From contig JAJRPS010000054.1 of assembly GCA_024280635.1 (NCBI GenBank), positions 1 through 52,687 of the forward strand: 52,687 nucleotides of DNA, read 5' to 3'. Position 1 is the stretch's first letter. The number at the start of each line of letters is the position of its first letter. The stretch comes from Bacteroidota bacterium (GTDB lineage: Bacteria; Bacteroidota; Bacteroidia; Flavobacteriales; Flavobacteriaceae). Below are positions 17,636 through 26,377 of the stretch, one piece after another. Both the position numbers and the translations under genes were made by a program. The notes under the pieces were generated by a model. The model did not search any database. It was not told the origin of the DNA and worked only from the letters and a program-made list of their open reading frames with translations.

Positions 17636-18298
17636 ATGATTACAGCAAAAAACATTCATAAATACTACGAAGATTTACACGTTTTAAAAGGGGTAAACTT
17701 ACACATTAAAAAAGGTGAAATTGTTTCCATTGTAGGGAGCTCTGGAGCAGGAAAAACCACCTTATTGCAAATTTTAGGAACCTTAGATGCTATTGATAAA
17801 AAAACGAACAGTCAGTTATCTATCAATAACACAATTGTTAACACTTTGTCTGAAAAAGAATTGGCGAAATTTAGAAACGAACACATTGGATTCATTTTTC
17901 AATTTCATCAATTATTACCTGAATTTACTGCGCTAGAAAACGTATGTATTCCTGCTTTTATAGGAAACAAAAACAAAATTGAAACCGAAAAAAAAGCACT
18001 TGAATTGTTAACCTTTTTAGGTTTAGCTGAAAGAGCCAATCATAAACCCAATGAATTATCTGGAGGAGAACAACAACGAGTAGCCGTAGCAAGAGCATTA
18101 ATTAATAATCCTGCTGTTATTTTTGCTGATGAACCTTCGGGGAATTTAGACTCTAAAAGTGCAGAAAACCTACATCAACTCTTTTTTAAACTTCGTGATA
18201 AATTTAATCAAACCTTTGTGATTGTAACACATAACGAAACATTAGCTAATATGGCAGATAGAAAATTAGTAATGAAAGACGGTAATATTGTAGTATGA
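17636..18298 (+). CDS. lolD: ABC transporter ATP-binding protein, LolD-like
   Basis: 220 residues with a complete nucleotide-binding domain: Walker [10 protein letters not shown] (about 35-43), Q-loop [10 protein letters not shown], signature [15 protein letters not shown], Walker [13 protein letters not shown], and H-loop [23 protein letters not shown] is typical of LolD, which powers lipoprotein extraction from the inner membrane through LolC/E. No LolCE-like permease lies beside it; in Bacteroidota this stand-alone arrangement is common. Its stop overlaps the CPBP gene by 4 nt (ATGA), so translation is probably coupled. The symbol is assigned by similarity only. Confidence 0.85.
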   Translation: MITAKNIHKYYEDLHVLKGVNLHIKKGEIVSIVGSSGAGKTTLLQILGTLDAIDKKTNSQLSINNTIVNTLSEKELAKFRNEHIGFIFQFHQLLPEFTALENVCIPAFIGNKNKIETEKKALELLTFLGLAERANHKPNELSGGEQQRVAVARALINNPAVIFADEPSGNLDSKSAENLHQLFFKLRDKFNQTFVIVTHNETLANMADRKLVMKDGNIVV

Positions 18299-18843
18299 AA
18301 CAAACATTTTTAGAAATCGTCCATTTCATAAAACATCCTATCTACCAAAAAGATAACAATGCTAATTTAAAAGAAAAGATAAAAGTATTTATAAATATTT
18401 TGGGTATTAGTTTTCTTACCAGTATAGCACTACTTATTCCAATAGGCTTGTTATTGAAGTTATTTGGAATGAGTGAAATAGAGCATGATTTAGGCAAGCT
18501 ACTAAGCGAACATTCTATCTATTTTGTTCTATTCATGATAGCCATCATTGCGCCTTTATTTGAAGAATTAATTTTTAGAGCTCCTTTGAGTTTATTTAAA
18601 AATAAATACTATTTCCCAATAGTATTTTACACCTCAGCAATTTCTTTTGGAGCAATCCATATCTTTAATTATGAAATGAGCACAAAACTATTAGTAATAG
18701 CTCCAGTATTGATAATGCCTCAATTAATACTCGGACTTTATTTTGGATACATCCGTACTCGTTTGGGGTTACGGTGGTCAATGTTTTTACACGCTTGTTA
18801 TAACGTAATTTTAACCATCCCAATGTTTTCATTTGACAATTAA
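18295..18843 (+). CDS. CPBP family intramembrane glutamic endopeptidase
   Basis: 182-residue polytopic membrane protein with several hydrophobic segments. The CPBP/ABI signatures are present: EExxxR at Glu90-Glu91-Arg95 ([10 protein letters not shown]), the second-motif histidine in FGAIHIF (His122), and a third motif HACYN near 171. Characterised members include type II CAAX prenyl endopeptidase Rce1 and bacterial immunity or processing peptidases. It is cotranscribed between a LolD-like ATPase and a TIGR02757 protein, overlapping both by 4 nt and 1 nt. The role in this operon is unknown. Confidence 0.87.
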   Translation: MKQTFLEIVHFIKHPIYQKDNNANLKEKIKVFINILGISFLTSIALLIPIGLLLKLFGMSEIEHDLGKLLSEHSIYFVLFMIAIIAPLFEELIFRAPLSLFKNKYYFPIVFYTSAISFGAIHIFNYEMSTKLLVIAPVLIMPQLILGLYFGYIRTRLGLRWSMFLHACYNVILTIPMFSFDN

Positions 18844-19616
18844 TGCAAACTCCCTTTTCACAAATCGAACTCAAAGAATTTTTGGACACTAAAGTTTTGG
18901 AGTATAATAACCCTAAATTTATTGAGAGTGATCCCATTCAAATTCCGCATCAATTTAGCTTAAAAGAAGATATTGAAATTTCAGGATTTCTAACCGCAAC
19001 TATTGCTTGGGGAAAACGCAATATGATTATTAAAAATGCGACTAAAATGATGGACCTGTTAGGTAATTCGCCTTATGATTTTATTATGAACCACAAACCG
19101 TATCACCTAAATACTTTTGAAGGTTTTGTTCATCGTACATTTAACAGTACTGACTTCAGCTGTTTCATAATCGCATTACAACATATTTATAAAAATCACA
19201 ACGGACTAGAAGCTATATTTACCCCAAAAGAAGGTGAAAACACACAAGATGTTATTGCCAATTTTAAACAGGTTTTTTTTGAAATTGAGCACCCTATAAG
19301 AACCACCAAACATGTATCTAACCCTCAAAAAGGAAGTGCGGCAAAACGCATTAACATGTTTTTACGTTGGATGGTGCGTAATGACAATGCTGGTGTAGAT
19401 TTTGGGATTTGGAAAAACATAAATCCCGCATTACTTTCTTGTCCTTTGGATGTGCATTCTGGTAATGTTGCTCGTAAATTAGGCTTATTAAACCGCAAAC
19501 AAAACGATGCAAAAGCATTATGTGAATTGGATAACAGCTTGCGAGAACTAGACCCAATAGACCCTGTTAAATATGACTTTGCCTTATTTGGTCTAGGAGT
19601 TTTTGAAAGTTTTTAA
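18843..19616 (+). CDS. TIGR02757 (DUF2400) family protein
   Basis: 257 residues. The family is recognised from FLTATIAWGKRNMI near the N-terminus, RINMFLRWMVRNDNAGVDFGIW in the middle, and HSGNVARKLGLLNRKQND with DPIDPVKYDFALFGLGV at the end. The histidine and aspartate positions and helical layout recall helix-hairpin-helix DNA glycosylase folds, but no activity is established for DUF2400. The stop of the preceding gene and this ATG share a base (TAATG). Two terminators follow. Confidence 0.87.
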   Translation: MQTPFSQIELKEFLDTKVLEYNNPKFIESDPIQIPHQFSLKEDIEISGFLTATIAWGKRNMIIKNATKMMDLLGNSPYDFIMNHKPYHLNTFEGFVHRTFNSTDFSCFIIALQHIYKNHNGLEAIFTPKEGENTQDVIANFKQVFFEIEHPIRTTKHVSNPQKGSAAKRINMFLRWMVRNDNAGVDFGIWKNINPALLSCPLDVHSGNVARKLGLLNRKQNDAKALCELDNSLRELDPIDPVKYDFALFGLGVFESF

Positions 19617-19684
19617 TTGCGGAGTAGTAGCTTAAAGTGAAATTTTAATAATTTGTTTTCTTTATTTTAATCACTCAAAACTGA

Positions 19685-19707
19685 CACCCCTCATATTAGG
19701 GGTTTTT
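19685..19707 (+). terminator. Terminator of lolD-CPBP-TIGR02757 operon
   Basis: Stem ACCCCT / AGGGGT with loop CATATT and a T-run, 68 nt after the stop. The 254-bp stretch 19617-19870 holds only this and the next terminator; I see no gene in it. Confidence 0.8.
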
Positions 19708-19804
19708 ATATTTCATTATTTAATTTTATCAAAAAACAACATAACCTATATATGTTTGTAATGAGCTTATAGCAATATAAGTTTATTAAGTAAGTTTTTT
19801 TTGT

Positions 19805-19838
19805 AAAAAAGTCTTGTTATTTTAACAAGACTTTTTTT
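19805..19838. terminator. Bidirectional terminator between convergent genes
   Basis: AAAAAAGTCTTGTTA / TAACAAGACTTTTTT hairpin with a TTT centre and A/T flanks on both sides. It serves the minus-strand saccharopine dehydrogenase-like gene and backs up the plus-strand operon. Confidence 0.85.
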
Positions 19839-19870
19839 ATAACGTTCGAAATTATTTTAAATACAAACCT

Positions 19871-21235
19871 TTATATTTCATCAGGGTTGTAGCCAATGTA
19901 TGGCATTTTAGTTTCTTTAAAAACAATTCCATACTCTTCTAATTCCTTTAAAATAGGATTATACACCTCTTTTCGTATTGGTAATTGCACTCCTGGAGTT
20001 TTAATTTTACCATTTAAAATAGCTAATGTTGCAATAGCTACAGGCAAACCTACCGTTTTTGACATTGCGGTAAAAGTTTGATCATCTCCTAAAATAACCA
20101 TTTTAGAATCTATTTGTTTTTTCTCACCATTTAAAATATACCCAAATTTATGATACATCACTATCATATCCTTATCCTCTGGAGCAAGCGTCCATTTCTC
20201 TTCTAAAATTTTTTGTAATATTTTTGCAGGTGTTGCATTTTTTAATCCCACTTTTTTATCAGCATTAAAAATATCAAGCTCCAATAACTTCGCCCACATA
20301 ACATCATCTTGATCCACTTTTAACTCATGACGCATTTTTAAACGCACCGTATTGGTTGGGTGGTATGGTAAAAAAGCATTTACAAAATCTTTATAACTCA
20401 TATTTTCAGAGTTTTCTAAAATATAAGAGTCATCTGTCATTCCTAACTGCACAAACATATTCCAAGCTCGTGAATACCCTACCCTACGCACAGTACCTCT
20501 ATACATGGTTGGGATATCATCAATACCATAAATACTCCTGTAACTTAAAGAGTTTCTATTGGCATACGCCTCAAACTTACCATAACCTTCTACTTCTAAA
20601 AACTCGGTACGTCTAAACAAACGGTTATACGGTATGTATTTGTATTGTCCTTCTTGTATAAATTGAGCTACTCCTCCTTGTCCTGCTAAAACCACATTAC
20701 GAGGATTCCATGTAAACTTATAATTCCATAAATTAGTATCACTTTCTGGAGCTACTAAACCACCACAAAACGATTCAAACAAAATCATTTCACCTCCTTT
20801 ATCTTGAATACGATCAATTACTTGCTTGGCACTCATGTGATCAATACCAGGGTCTAAACCAATTTCATTCATAAAAACCAAACCTTTTGCTTTCACCGCT
20901 TCATCAAGGGCTTTCATATCATCACTAATATAAGAAGCTGTAACCATATGTTTTCCAAAAGTAACGCAATCTTTTGCTACCTCTATATGAAAACGAGCAG
21001 GTAACATTGAAATTACAATGTCTGCATTTTTTATTGCCTTTTGGCGCTCCTCTTCTTTAAAAATATCCAACCTAATTGCAGTTGCATTTTTATGGTTTTT
21101 CACGTGTTCTTGAGCGTTTTCCAAAGAAAGATCTCCTATAATGACATGTAAATTTTCTGATTCTGATTTTCCAATTAAATAGGTAATTAAATTTGAAGCA
21201 GATCTTCCTGCTCCAATTACTAATATATTTCTCAT
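19871..21235 (-). CDS. Saccharopine dehydrogenase family protein
   Basis: 454 residues. The N-terminal Rossmann domain opens with MRNILVIGAGRSASNL and carries ADIVISMLPARFH. It is followed by the family's catalytic/substrate domain with MNEIGLDPGIDHMSA and ESFCGGLVAPESDTN, and a C-terminal helical closure. The layout matches the saccharopine reductase half of the lysine/alpha-aminoadipate pathway (yeast Lys9; the SDH half of animal LKR-SDH), without the LKR domain. In Flavobacteriaceae it probably works in lysine degradation, but carboxynorspermidine dehydrogenase-like roles are alternatives. It is divergent from the DUF423 gene (76 nt) and ends at the terminator at 19805-19838. Confidence 0.85.
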   Translation of the reverse strand: MRNILVIGAGRSASNLITYLIGKSESENLHVIIGDLSLENAQEHVKNHKNATAIRLDIFKEEERQKAIKNADIVISMLPARFHIEVAKDCVTFGKHMVTASYISDDMKALDEAVKAKGLVFMNEIGLDPGIDHMSAKQVIDRIQDKGGEMILFESFCGGLVAPESDTNLWNYKFTWNPRNVVLAGQGGVAQFIQEGQYKYIPYNRLFRRTEFLEVEGYGKFEAYANRNSLSYRSIYGIDDIPTMYRGTVRRVGYSRAWNMFVQLGMTDDSYILENSENMSYKDFVNAFLPYHPTNTVRLKMRHELKVDQDDVMWAKLLELDIFNADKKVGLKNATPAKILQKILEEKWTLAPEDKDMIVMYHKFGYILNGEKKQIDSKMVILGDDQTFTAMSKTVGLPVAIATLAILNGKIKTPGVQLPIRKEVYNPILKELEEYGIVFKETKMPYIGYNPDEI

Positions 21236-21311
21236 TTTGTAGTAAATTTGGTGTTAGTCTTTTTTTGGCGTGTACGAAAATATAAAATAGAACCGTGTAA
21301 AACAATTTATT

Positions 21312-21701
21312 ATGAATAAAAAAATTTTAATTACCGCATGCATTTTAGCAATATTAGCTATTGTTTTGGGGGCATTTGGTGCTCATAAATTAAAAGAGTT
21401 ATTATCAGTACAACATTTAACTTCTTTTGAAACGGCTGTACGCTATCAAATGTACCATGTCTTTTTCCTTTTGTTTTTAAGTACTTACAACAACATTAAT
21501 AACAAAGCAAAGCGAAACATATATCGAGTAGCTGTACTGGGCATCTTGTTTTTCTCAGGATCCATTTACCTATTATCAACTCAAGAAATCACCGGAATTA
21601 ATATTTCTAAAATAGGGTTTATCACTCCCATTGGAGGTGTATTTTTAATTTTAGCATGGGGGCTTTTGTTAAAAAGTTTATTAAAAAGTTTAAAGGATTA
21701 A
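21312..21701 (+). CDS. DUF423 family membrane protein
   Basis: 129 residues with four predicted membrane helices. The family is recognised by VLGAFGAHKLKELLS at the first helix, FETAVRYQMYHVFFLL, FSGSIYLLS and the C-terminal TPIGGVFLILAW. E. coli YgdD is a member. Function is not established. It is a short single gene between a divergent dehydrogenase and pckA. Confidence 0.9.
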   Translation: MNKKILITACILAILAIVLGAFGAHKLKELLSVQHLTSFETAVRYQMYHVFFLLFLSTYNNINNKAKRNIYRVAVLGILFFSGSIYLLSTQEITGINISKIGFITPIGGVFLILAWGLLLKSLLKSLKD

Positions 21702-21723
21702 TCCTATATTTAGCAAAAAATAT

Positions 21724-21731
21724 TAATTTTG
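21724..21731 (+). promoter_or_regulatory. -7 box (TAATTTTG) for pckA
   Basis: TAATTTTG 59 nt upstream of the pckA ATG. No clear -33 was seen. Confidence 0.4.
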
Positions 21732-21790
21732 CACTCTATTCATTTTTTTAAATGAACCAACAACACAATTAACAACACAAAACTATTATT

Positions 21791-23386
21791 ATGACTAATA
21801 ATGATACCAAAAAAATGATTTCGTTAGACCAATACGGAATTAAAAATGCAAAAATACAATACCAATTATCATCAGACGAGTTACACGCCATCACCTTAGA
21901 AAAAGGACAAGGAGTGGAATCTTCTTTAGGTGCAATTGCTGTTAATACTGGTGAGTTTACAGGACGATCTCCTAAAGATCGGTTTATTGTAAAAGATGCT
22001 GCTACAGAAGACAAAGTATGGTGGGGAGATATTAACATCCCATTTAGCTCTGAAAATTTTGACAAATTATATGATAAAGTTACGGCATACTTATCTGAAA
22101 AAGAAGTCTTTGTTAGAGATAGTTATGCTTGCGCAGATGAAAATTACAAATTAAACATTCGTGTTATCAATGAGCACCCATGGACAAACATGTTTGCTTT
22201 CAATATGTTTTTACGCCCTACAGAAGCTGAGCTAGAAAACTTTACACCAGAATGGACGGTTATAAATGCACCTAGTTTTATGGCTGATGCAAAAATTGAC
22301 GGTACACGACAACATAATTTTGCCATCTTAAATTTTACAAAAAAAATAGCACTTATTGGCGGAACTGGATATACAGGAGAAATTAAAAAAGGAATCTTTT
22401 CTGCTTTAAACTTTATTTTACCAGTTTATAAAAATACTTTACCAATGCATTGCTCAGCAAATATTGGTACAGCTGGTGATACTTCTATTTTCTTTGGTTT
22501 ATCTGGAACAGGAAAAACAACATTATCTGCTGACCCTAAACGTAAGTTAATTGGTGATGATGAACACGGTTGGACTAATGAAAACACTATATTCAACTTT
22601 GAAGGTGGTTGTTATGCAAAAGTAATTGACTTATCTGCTGAAAAAGAACCAGACATTTATAAAGCCATTAAAAAAGGAGCAATCCTTGAAAACGTAATTA
22701 TGGACGATAATGGTGTGGTTGATTTTGAAGATACCTCTATCACTCAAAACACACGTGTAAGTTATCCTATTTACCATATTGACAACATACAGGTACCTTC
22801 TATTGGTAAAAATCCAAAAAACATTTTCTTTTTAACAGCAGATGCTTTTGGTGTATTGCCTCCAATTTCTAAATTAACTCCAGGTCAAGCGGCTTACCAC
22901 TTTATTTCTGGTTATACTGCAAAAGTAGCAGGAACAGAAGCTGGTATTACAGAGCCTGTACCTAGTTTTTCTGCCTGTTTTGGCGCGCCTTTTATGCCAT
23001 TACACCCAACAAAATATGCTGAAATGTTAAGCAAAAAAATGCAAGAAGCGGGCGTTAATGTTTGGCTAATAAACACTGGTTGGACAGGTGGTGGTTACGG
23101 AGTTGGATCTCGTATGAAATTAAAACACACCCGCGCAATGATTACTGCAGCTATGAATGGTGAGTTAGCAAATGTAGATTACAGAGAGCATACCGTATTT
23201 GGATTAAATTTCCCTACAACTTGCCCTAATGTACCCTCTGAAGTGTTAAGTCCTAGAGGTACTTGGAGTAGTGATGAAAAATATTATGAAACAGCTCATA
23301 AATTATCACGTTTTTTCAAAGAAAATTTTAAGCAATTTGAAGAAAATGCCAATGATGAAATATTAAAAGGAGGACCTTTAGTTTAG
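21791..23386 (+). CDS. pckA: Phosphoenolpyruvate carboxykinase (ATP)
   Basis: Converts oxaloacetate plus ATP to phosphoenolpyruvate and CO2, the committed step of gluconeogenesis in the cytoplasm. The 531 residues fit the ATP-dependent family. TGRSPKDRFIV binds oxaloacetate, and the kinase P-loop is GLSGTGKTTLSADP starting at about residue 236. LIGDDEHGW and FEGGCYAKVI hold the metal-binding aspartate and histidine region, and the C-terminal LINTGWTGGGYGVGSRM and TCPNVPSEVL are typical. Two terminators follow. Confidence 0.97.
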   Translation: MTNNDTKKMISLDQYGIKNAKIQYQLSSDELHAITLEKGQGVESSLGAIAVNTGEFTGRSPKDRFIVKDAATEDKVWWGDINIPFSSENFDKLYDKVTAYLSEKEVFVRDSYACADENYKLNIRVINEHPWTNMFAFNMFLRPTEAELENFTPEWTVINAPSFMADAKIDGTRQHNFAILNFTKKIALIGGTGYTGEIKKGIFSALNFILPVYKNTLPMHCSANIGTAGDTSIFFGLSGTGKTTLSADPKRKLIGDDEHGWTNENTIFNFEGGCYAKVIDLSAEKEPDIYKAIKKGAILENVIMDDNGVVDFEDTSITQNTRVSYPIYHIDNIQVPSIGKNPKNIFFLTADAFGVLPPISKLTPGQAAYHFISGYTAKVAGTEAGITEPVPSFSACFGAPFMPLHPTKYAEMLSKKMQEAGVNVWLINTGWTGGGYGVGSRMKLKHTRAMITAAMNGELANVDYREHTVFGLNFPTTCPNVPSEVLSPRGTWSSDEKYYETAHKLSRFFKENFKQFEENANDEILKGGPLV

Positions 23387-23410
23387 CTTTTAGTTTCTAA
23401 AAAAATTAAA

Positions 23411-23446
23411 TAGAGCAACTTGTTTTAAGTTGCTCTATTTTTTTTA
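23411..23446 (+). terminator. Terminator of pckA
   Basis: TAGAGCAACTT / AAGTTGCTCTA stem with a short GTTT centre, then a T-run. Confidence 0.9.
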
Positions 23447-23461
23447 TCATTATTTTACTCA

Positions 23462-23502
23462 AAAAAAGCCTCTTGATTTTATAAAAATCAAGAGGCTTTT
23501 TA
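23462..23502. terminator. Bidirectional terminator, pckA / bacilliredoxin
   Basis: AAAAAAGCCTCTTGATTTT / AAAATCAAGAGGCTTTTT inverted repeat with a TA centre. It ends the bacilliredoxin transcript from the right and any pckA read-through from the left. Confidence 0.9.
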
Positions 23503-23529
23503 ATATGCTAATTTTACAATTAAAAATAA

Positions 23530-23940
23530 CTAACAGAACTCGTTATACGCATCTTTTAAATTTTCTGCAATCATTTCTGCTGGACGCCCTTCAATATGAT
23601 GACGTTCTAACATGTGTACTAATTCGCCATCTTTAAACAATGCCATACTTGGTGACGATGCAGGAAAAGGCATCATGTGATTACGCGCTTCATTTACCGC
23701 CTCTTTATCAACTCCCGCAAAAACCGTTACCAAATGGTCTGGTTTTTTTGCATTATCTAATGACATTTTAGCTCCTGGACGTGCATTACGTGCTGCACAA
23801 CCACAAACTGAATTTACAACCACTAAAGCTGTCCCTTCTTTCTTTAAAATGTCAGCTACTTTCGCTGCTGTTTGTATGTCTTCAAAACCAAATGAAGTCA
23901 ATTCATCTTTCATTGGTTGTACTAATTCTGGTGGATACAT
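23530..23940 (-). CDS. BrxA/BrxB family bacilliredoxin
   Basis: 136-residue thioredoxin-fold protein of the YphP/YqiW family. The active site is Cys46-Gly47-Cys48 within VVNSVCGCAARNARPGA, matching the family's CGC motif, and a further Cys is the last residue (136). FPASSPSMALFKDGELVHMLERHHIEGR is the conserved C-terminal half. In Bacillus these proteins remove bacillithiol from S-bacillithiolated proteins. Bacteroidota members are common and may serve the same thiol or a different one. Start MYPPELV at 23940 agrees with the family. Confidence 0.93.
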   Translation of the reverse strand: MYPPELVQPMKDELTSFGFEDIQTAAKVADILKKEGTALVVVNSVCGCAARNARPGAKMSLDNAKKPDHLVTVFAGVDKEAVNEARNHMMPFPASSPSMALFKDGELVHMLERHHIEGRPAEMIAENLKDAYNEFC

Positions 23941-23970
23941 AATTTTATTTTTTATTTATTAATTCTGAAG

Positions 23971-23998
23971 CAAAAATACAAAAAAATACAGCTAACAA
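23971..23998 (-). promoter_or_regulatory. Bacteroidota-type promoter of bacilliredoxin gene
   Basis: Minus-strand TTG at 23998-23996, a 17-nt spacer and TATTTTTG at 23978-23971, 31 nt upstream of the ATG. Confidence 0.6.
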
Positions 23999-24136
23999 TC
24001 CCAAATAAATCTTAAATATCAATACCTATACAAGTAGTTTCAACTATATTTGACTTTTTAATACCTAAAGGAGTAGTATTACTTGCTTTAAATTATTAAA
24101 ATCATCAAATTAAAGAACAATTCCTCATATATACAG

Positions 24137-24946
24137 ATGAGGACAATAAAAATAATAATGGGATTTATACGTATTGCAGGAGCTGCAATTGGCTGGTATG
24201 CTGGTAGAGGACCTATTGGTGCTATGATAGGGTTTGCTATTGGGAGTTTAATAGAAAACTTTTACAAAGGAGACGCTAAACAATTTGCTAAAGAACAACA
24301 ACACCGCAATGACAATTCACAACCTGGTGAATTTGAAATTAGCCTCTTAATTCTTTCTGCCATTATTATTAAAGCAGATGGCAAAGCAGACCAACGTGAA
24401 ATTGATTATGTACGCAACCATTTTGTACAACAATTTGGCAAACAAAGAGCCAATAAAGTATTTCGTTTTTTTAACGATATCATAAAAAACGAAATTGTTT
24501 CTACTGAAAGAGCATGTATTCAAATACAACGCCGCATGAGTTATAACGGTAGAATACAAATTTTACAATATCTATTTGGCATTGCTGCTTCTGATGGATA
24601 TGTTGGAGTAAGTGAAATTAACGAGATACAAAAAATAGCAGGTTTTTTACGCGTAAGTAGAATTGATTTTGAATCCGTTGCCAGTCAATTCACCAATTAC
24701 AGAAGCCGAAACGGCTATCAAAAACCCGACTACAGTGCGTACAACTCAAAAAGTGCATATGAAACCTTAGAAATTACAAAAATGGCTACCGTTACTGAAA
24801 TAAAAAAAGCATTTCGAAAAATGGCAAAAAAATATCATCCAGATAAATTACACGGAGCATCTGATCATGAAAAGAAAATTTCAGAAGAAAAATTTAAAGA
24901 AATTAGCGCTGCCTATGAACTCTTGCAAATAAAACACGGATTTTAA
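24137..24946 (+). CDS. TerB-DnaJ (DjlA-like) co-chaperone
   Basis: 269 residues in three parts. A glycine-rich hydrophobic N-terminus (about 11-40) fits membrane association. A TerB helical domain (about 64-185) carries acidic [10 protein letters not shown] and [13 protein letters not shown] motifs. A C-terminal J domain (about 207-269) has the HPD triad at 234-236 in KKYHPDK. DjlA-type proteins recruit Hsp70 (DnaK) to the membrane and in some species bind metals through TerB. An alternative start at Met8 would remove part of the basic head. A TATATTTG box lies at 24045-24052. The gene is monocistronic. Confidence 0.9.
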   Translation: MRTIKIIMGFIRIAGAAIGWYAGRGPIGAMIGFAIGSLIENFYKGDAKQFAKEQQHRNDNSQPGEFEISLLILSAIIIKADGKADQREIDYVRNHFVQQFGKQRANKVFRFFNDIIKNEIVSTERACIQIQRRMSYNGRIQILQYLFGIAASDGYVGVSEINEIQKIAGFLRVSRIDFESVASQFTNYRSRNGYQKPDYSAYNSKSAYETLEITKMATVTEIKKAFRKMAKKYHPDKLHGASDHEKKISEEKFKEISAAYELLQIKHGF

Positions 24947-24994
24947 TGTAGTGCATTAATCGAGAGCATATTAAAAAATTATTTATAACTTAGT

Positions 24995-25341
24995 ATAAAA
25001 AATCAAACTATCAGCCCTCCTGTTTTTATCTATTTTAGCATTAACTGCTTGTAAAAACGAAAAGAATACCACTAAGGAATCAAATCAAGAAACAACTGTA
25101 TCTTCTCAAAAAGATGAACACAAAATGGATACAAAATTATGCACTAGCTCTTTCTGAAGCCGCTTTAAATTTTACTTTATTAGCTGATGATACTGCAAAA
25201 TCCGATAATATGAAAACGCTTTTATATAAAAAATGGCGTGTAGCAGGAAATAACATTATTTTCACAATTGAAAGCATTGGAAATCACACCTCATCAACAG
25301 ATGATGAAGTTTATGAAATCATTAAGCTTGATGATTTGTAA
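24995..25341 (+). pseudogene. Degenerate lipocalin-like lipoprotein gene
   Basis: A lipoprotein signal (IKLSALLFLSILALTAC) and a Ser/Thr/Glu-rich tether read in one frame from about 24999, with the lipobox Cys at 25050-25052. This frame has no start codon: the expected ATG-AAA-AAA reads ATAAAAAAT with an in-frame TAA just before. It stops at 25155. The mature domain continues in another frame (25114-25341): KWIQNYAL, FTLLADDTAKSDNMKTLLYKKWRV and IESIGNHTSSTDDEVYEIIKLDD, which resemble small Bacteroidota lipoproteins of the lipocalin-like type. That frame ends about 20-25 residues early. Lost start, frameshift and truncation together indicate decay. The family assignment is from memory of its pattern. 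Confidence 0.6.
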
Positions 25342-25440
25342 ATGAAGTTGAAACAAGGATAGCCATTAGCTTTAAAATTTACTGTTTTACTTGAAACAAG
25401 ACCTAACAATACGGTGCATCCTACTAAGTATTTTGACGTT

Positions 25441-25474
25441 TATTTGATGTTATCATTAATAATAACATTATCTT
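25441..25474 (+). promoter_or_regulatory. Bacteroidota-type promoter of RsuA-family gene
   Basis: TTTG at 25441-25444, a 22-nt spacer and TATCTTTG at 25467-25474, 19 nt upstream of the ATG. Confidence 0.55.
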
Positions 25475-25493
25475 TGCAAAAAATTACAATAGC

Positions 25494-26306
25494 ATGTCTA
25501 GGGATCAAAAAAATACAGGAAAGAAAAACTTTACCAATAAAAAAGCACACCAATACAAAGCAAAGTCTAAAAAAACAGTAGCTCCTAAAAAGGAAGACAC
25601 TGCAATTAGGCTTAATAAATATATTGCAAACTCTGGTATTTGCTCTCGTAGAGAAGCAGATATGCATATCAAAATTGGAAGCGTTAGTGTAAACGGAAAG
25701 GTAATTTCCGAAATGGGATATAAAGTACAATTGGAAGATGATGTTCGTTTTGATGGCGCTCGAATAAACCCAGAACCCAAAGCATATGTATTATTAAATA
25801 AACCAAAAGGTTTTGCTACTACTGATAGCGAAAGTAAAGGACGTACTGTAATGGATTTAGTAGCAAACGCAACTAAATCTCGTATTAAACCTATTGGACG
25901 TTTAGGGCGTAACGCCACGGGACTATTACTATTTACTAACGATTTAGACTTAGTAAAAAAGGTAACCAGCTCAAAAACAGGTGTAAAACGCTTGTTTCAA
26001 GTTGAGTTAGACAAAAACTTAAAGCATGAAGATTTAAAAGCTATTCAAGCTGGACTAACCATTGATGGAAAGAAAGTTAATGTAGTTGAAATTTCATATA
26101 TCAGTAACAAACCGAAACGAGAAATAGGAATTTCTATTTTAAACACTGGTAATGGTGTGTTGCGTTCTATTTTTGAACACCTAAACTATGATATTCTAAA
26201 AATGGATTGTGTAATGATTGGTGATTTAACCAAAAAAGATATTCCAAGAGGTCATTGGAAAATACTTACTCCTCAAGAAGTTATCAATTTAAAGCATTTT
26301 AAATAA
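25494..26306 (+). CDS. RsuA/RluB-family pseudouridine synthase homologue lacking the catalytic Asp
   Basis: 270 residues. A Lys-rich disordered head (1-35) precedes an S4 RNA-binding domain (about 36-90: RLNKYIANSGICSRREAD) and an RsuA-type synthase domain (about 95-255) with VLLNKPKGFATT. The family motif GRLDxxTxGLL reads GRLGRNATGLLLF here: Gly138 (codon GGG at 25905-25907) sits where the catalytic aspartate belongs. The late motif is also altered (GVLRSIFEHLNY, KMDCV in place of the usual Arg-rich and LDR-type residues). The reading frame and fold motifs are otherwise intact, so it is probably expressed but inactive as a synthase, perhaps an RNA-binding paralogue. Active members modify 16S or 23S rRNA. 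Confidence 0.85.
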   Translation: MSRDQKNTGKKNFTNKKAHQYKAKSKKTVAPKKEDTAIRLNKYIANSGICSRREADMHIKIGSVSVNGKVISEMGYKVQLEDDVRFDGARINPEPKAYVLLNKPKGFATTDSESKGRTVMDLVANATKSRIKPIGRLGRNATGLLLFTNDLDLVKKVTSSKTGVKRLFQVELDKNLKHEDLKAIQAGLTIDGKKVNVVEISYISNKPKREIGISILNTGNGVLRSIFEHLNYDILKMDCVMIGDLTKKDIPRGHWKILTPQEVINLKHFK

Positions 26307-26332
26307 GTAACTAACCAGCAAGATTAATAGGT

Positions 26333-26373
26333 AAAAAAGCACTAAAGACACATTCTATTTTTAGTGCTTTTTT
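26333..26373. terminator. Bidirectional terminator
   Basis: AAAAAAGCACTAAA / TTTTTAGTGCTTTTTT hairpin between the RsuA-family gene and the convergent mlaF-like gene. Confidence 0.85.
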
Positions 26374-26377
26374 AATT

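Noticed and set aside
21695-21704. Perfect palindrome GGATTAATCC at the end of the DUF423 gene
   Set aside because: Ten bases of AT-rich palindrome occur by chance and there is no second copy or stem extension.
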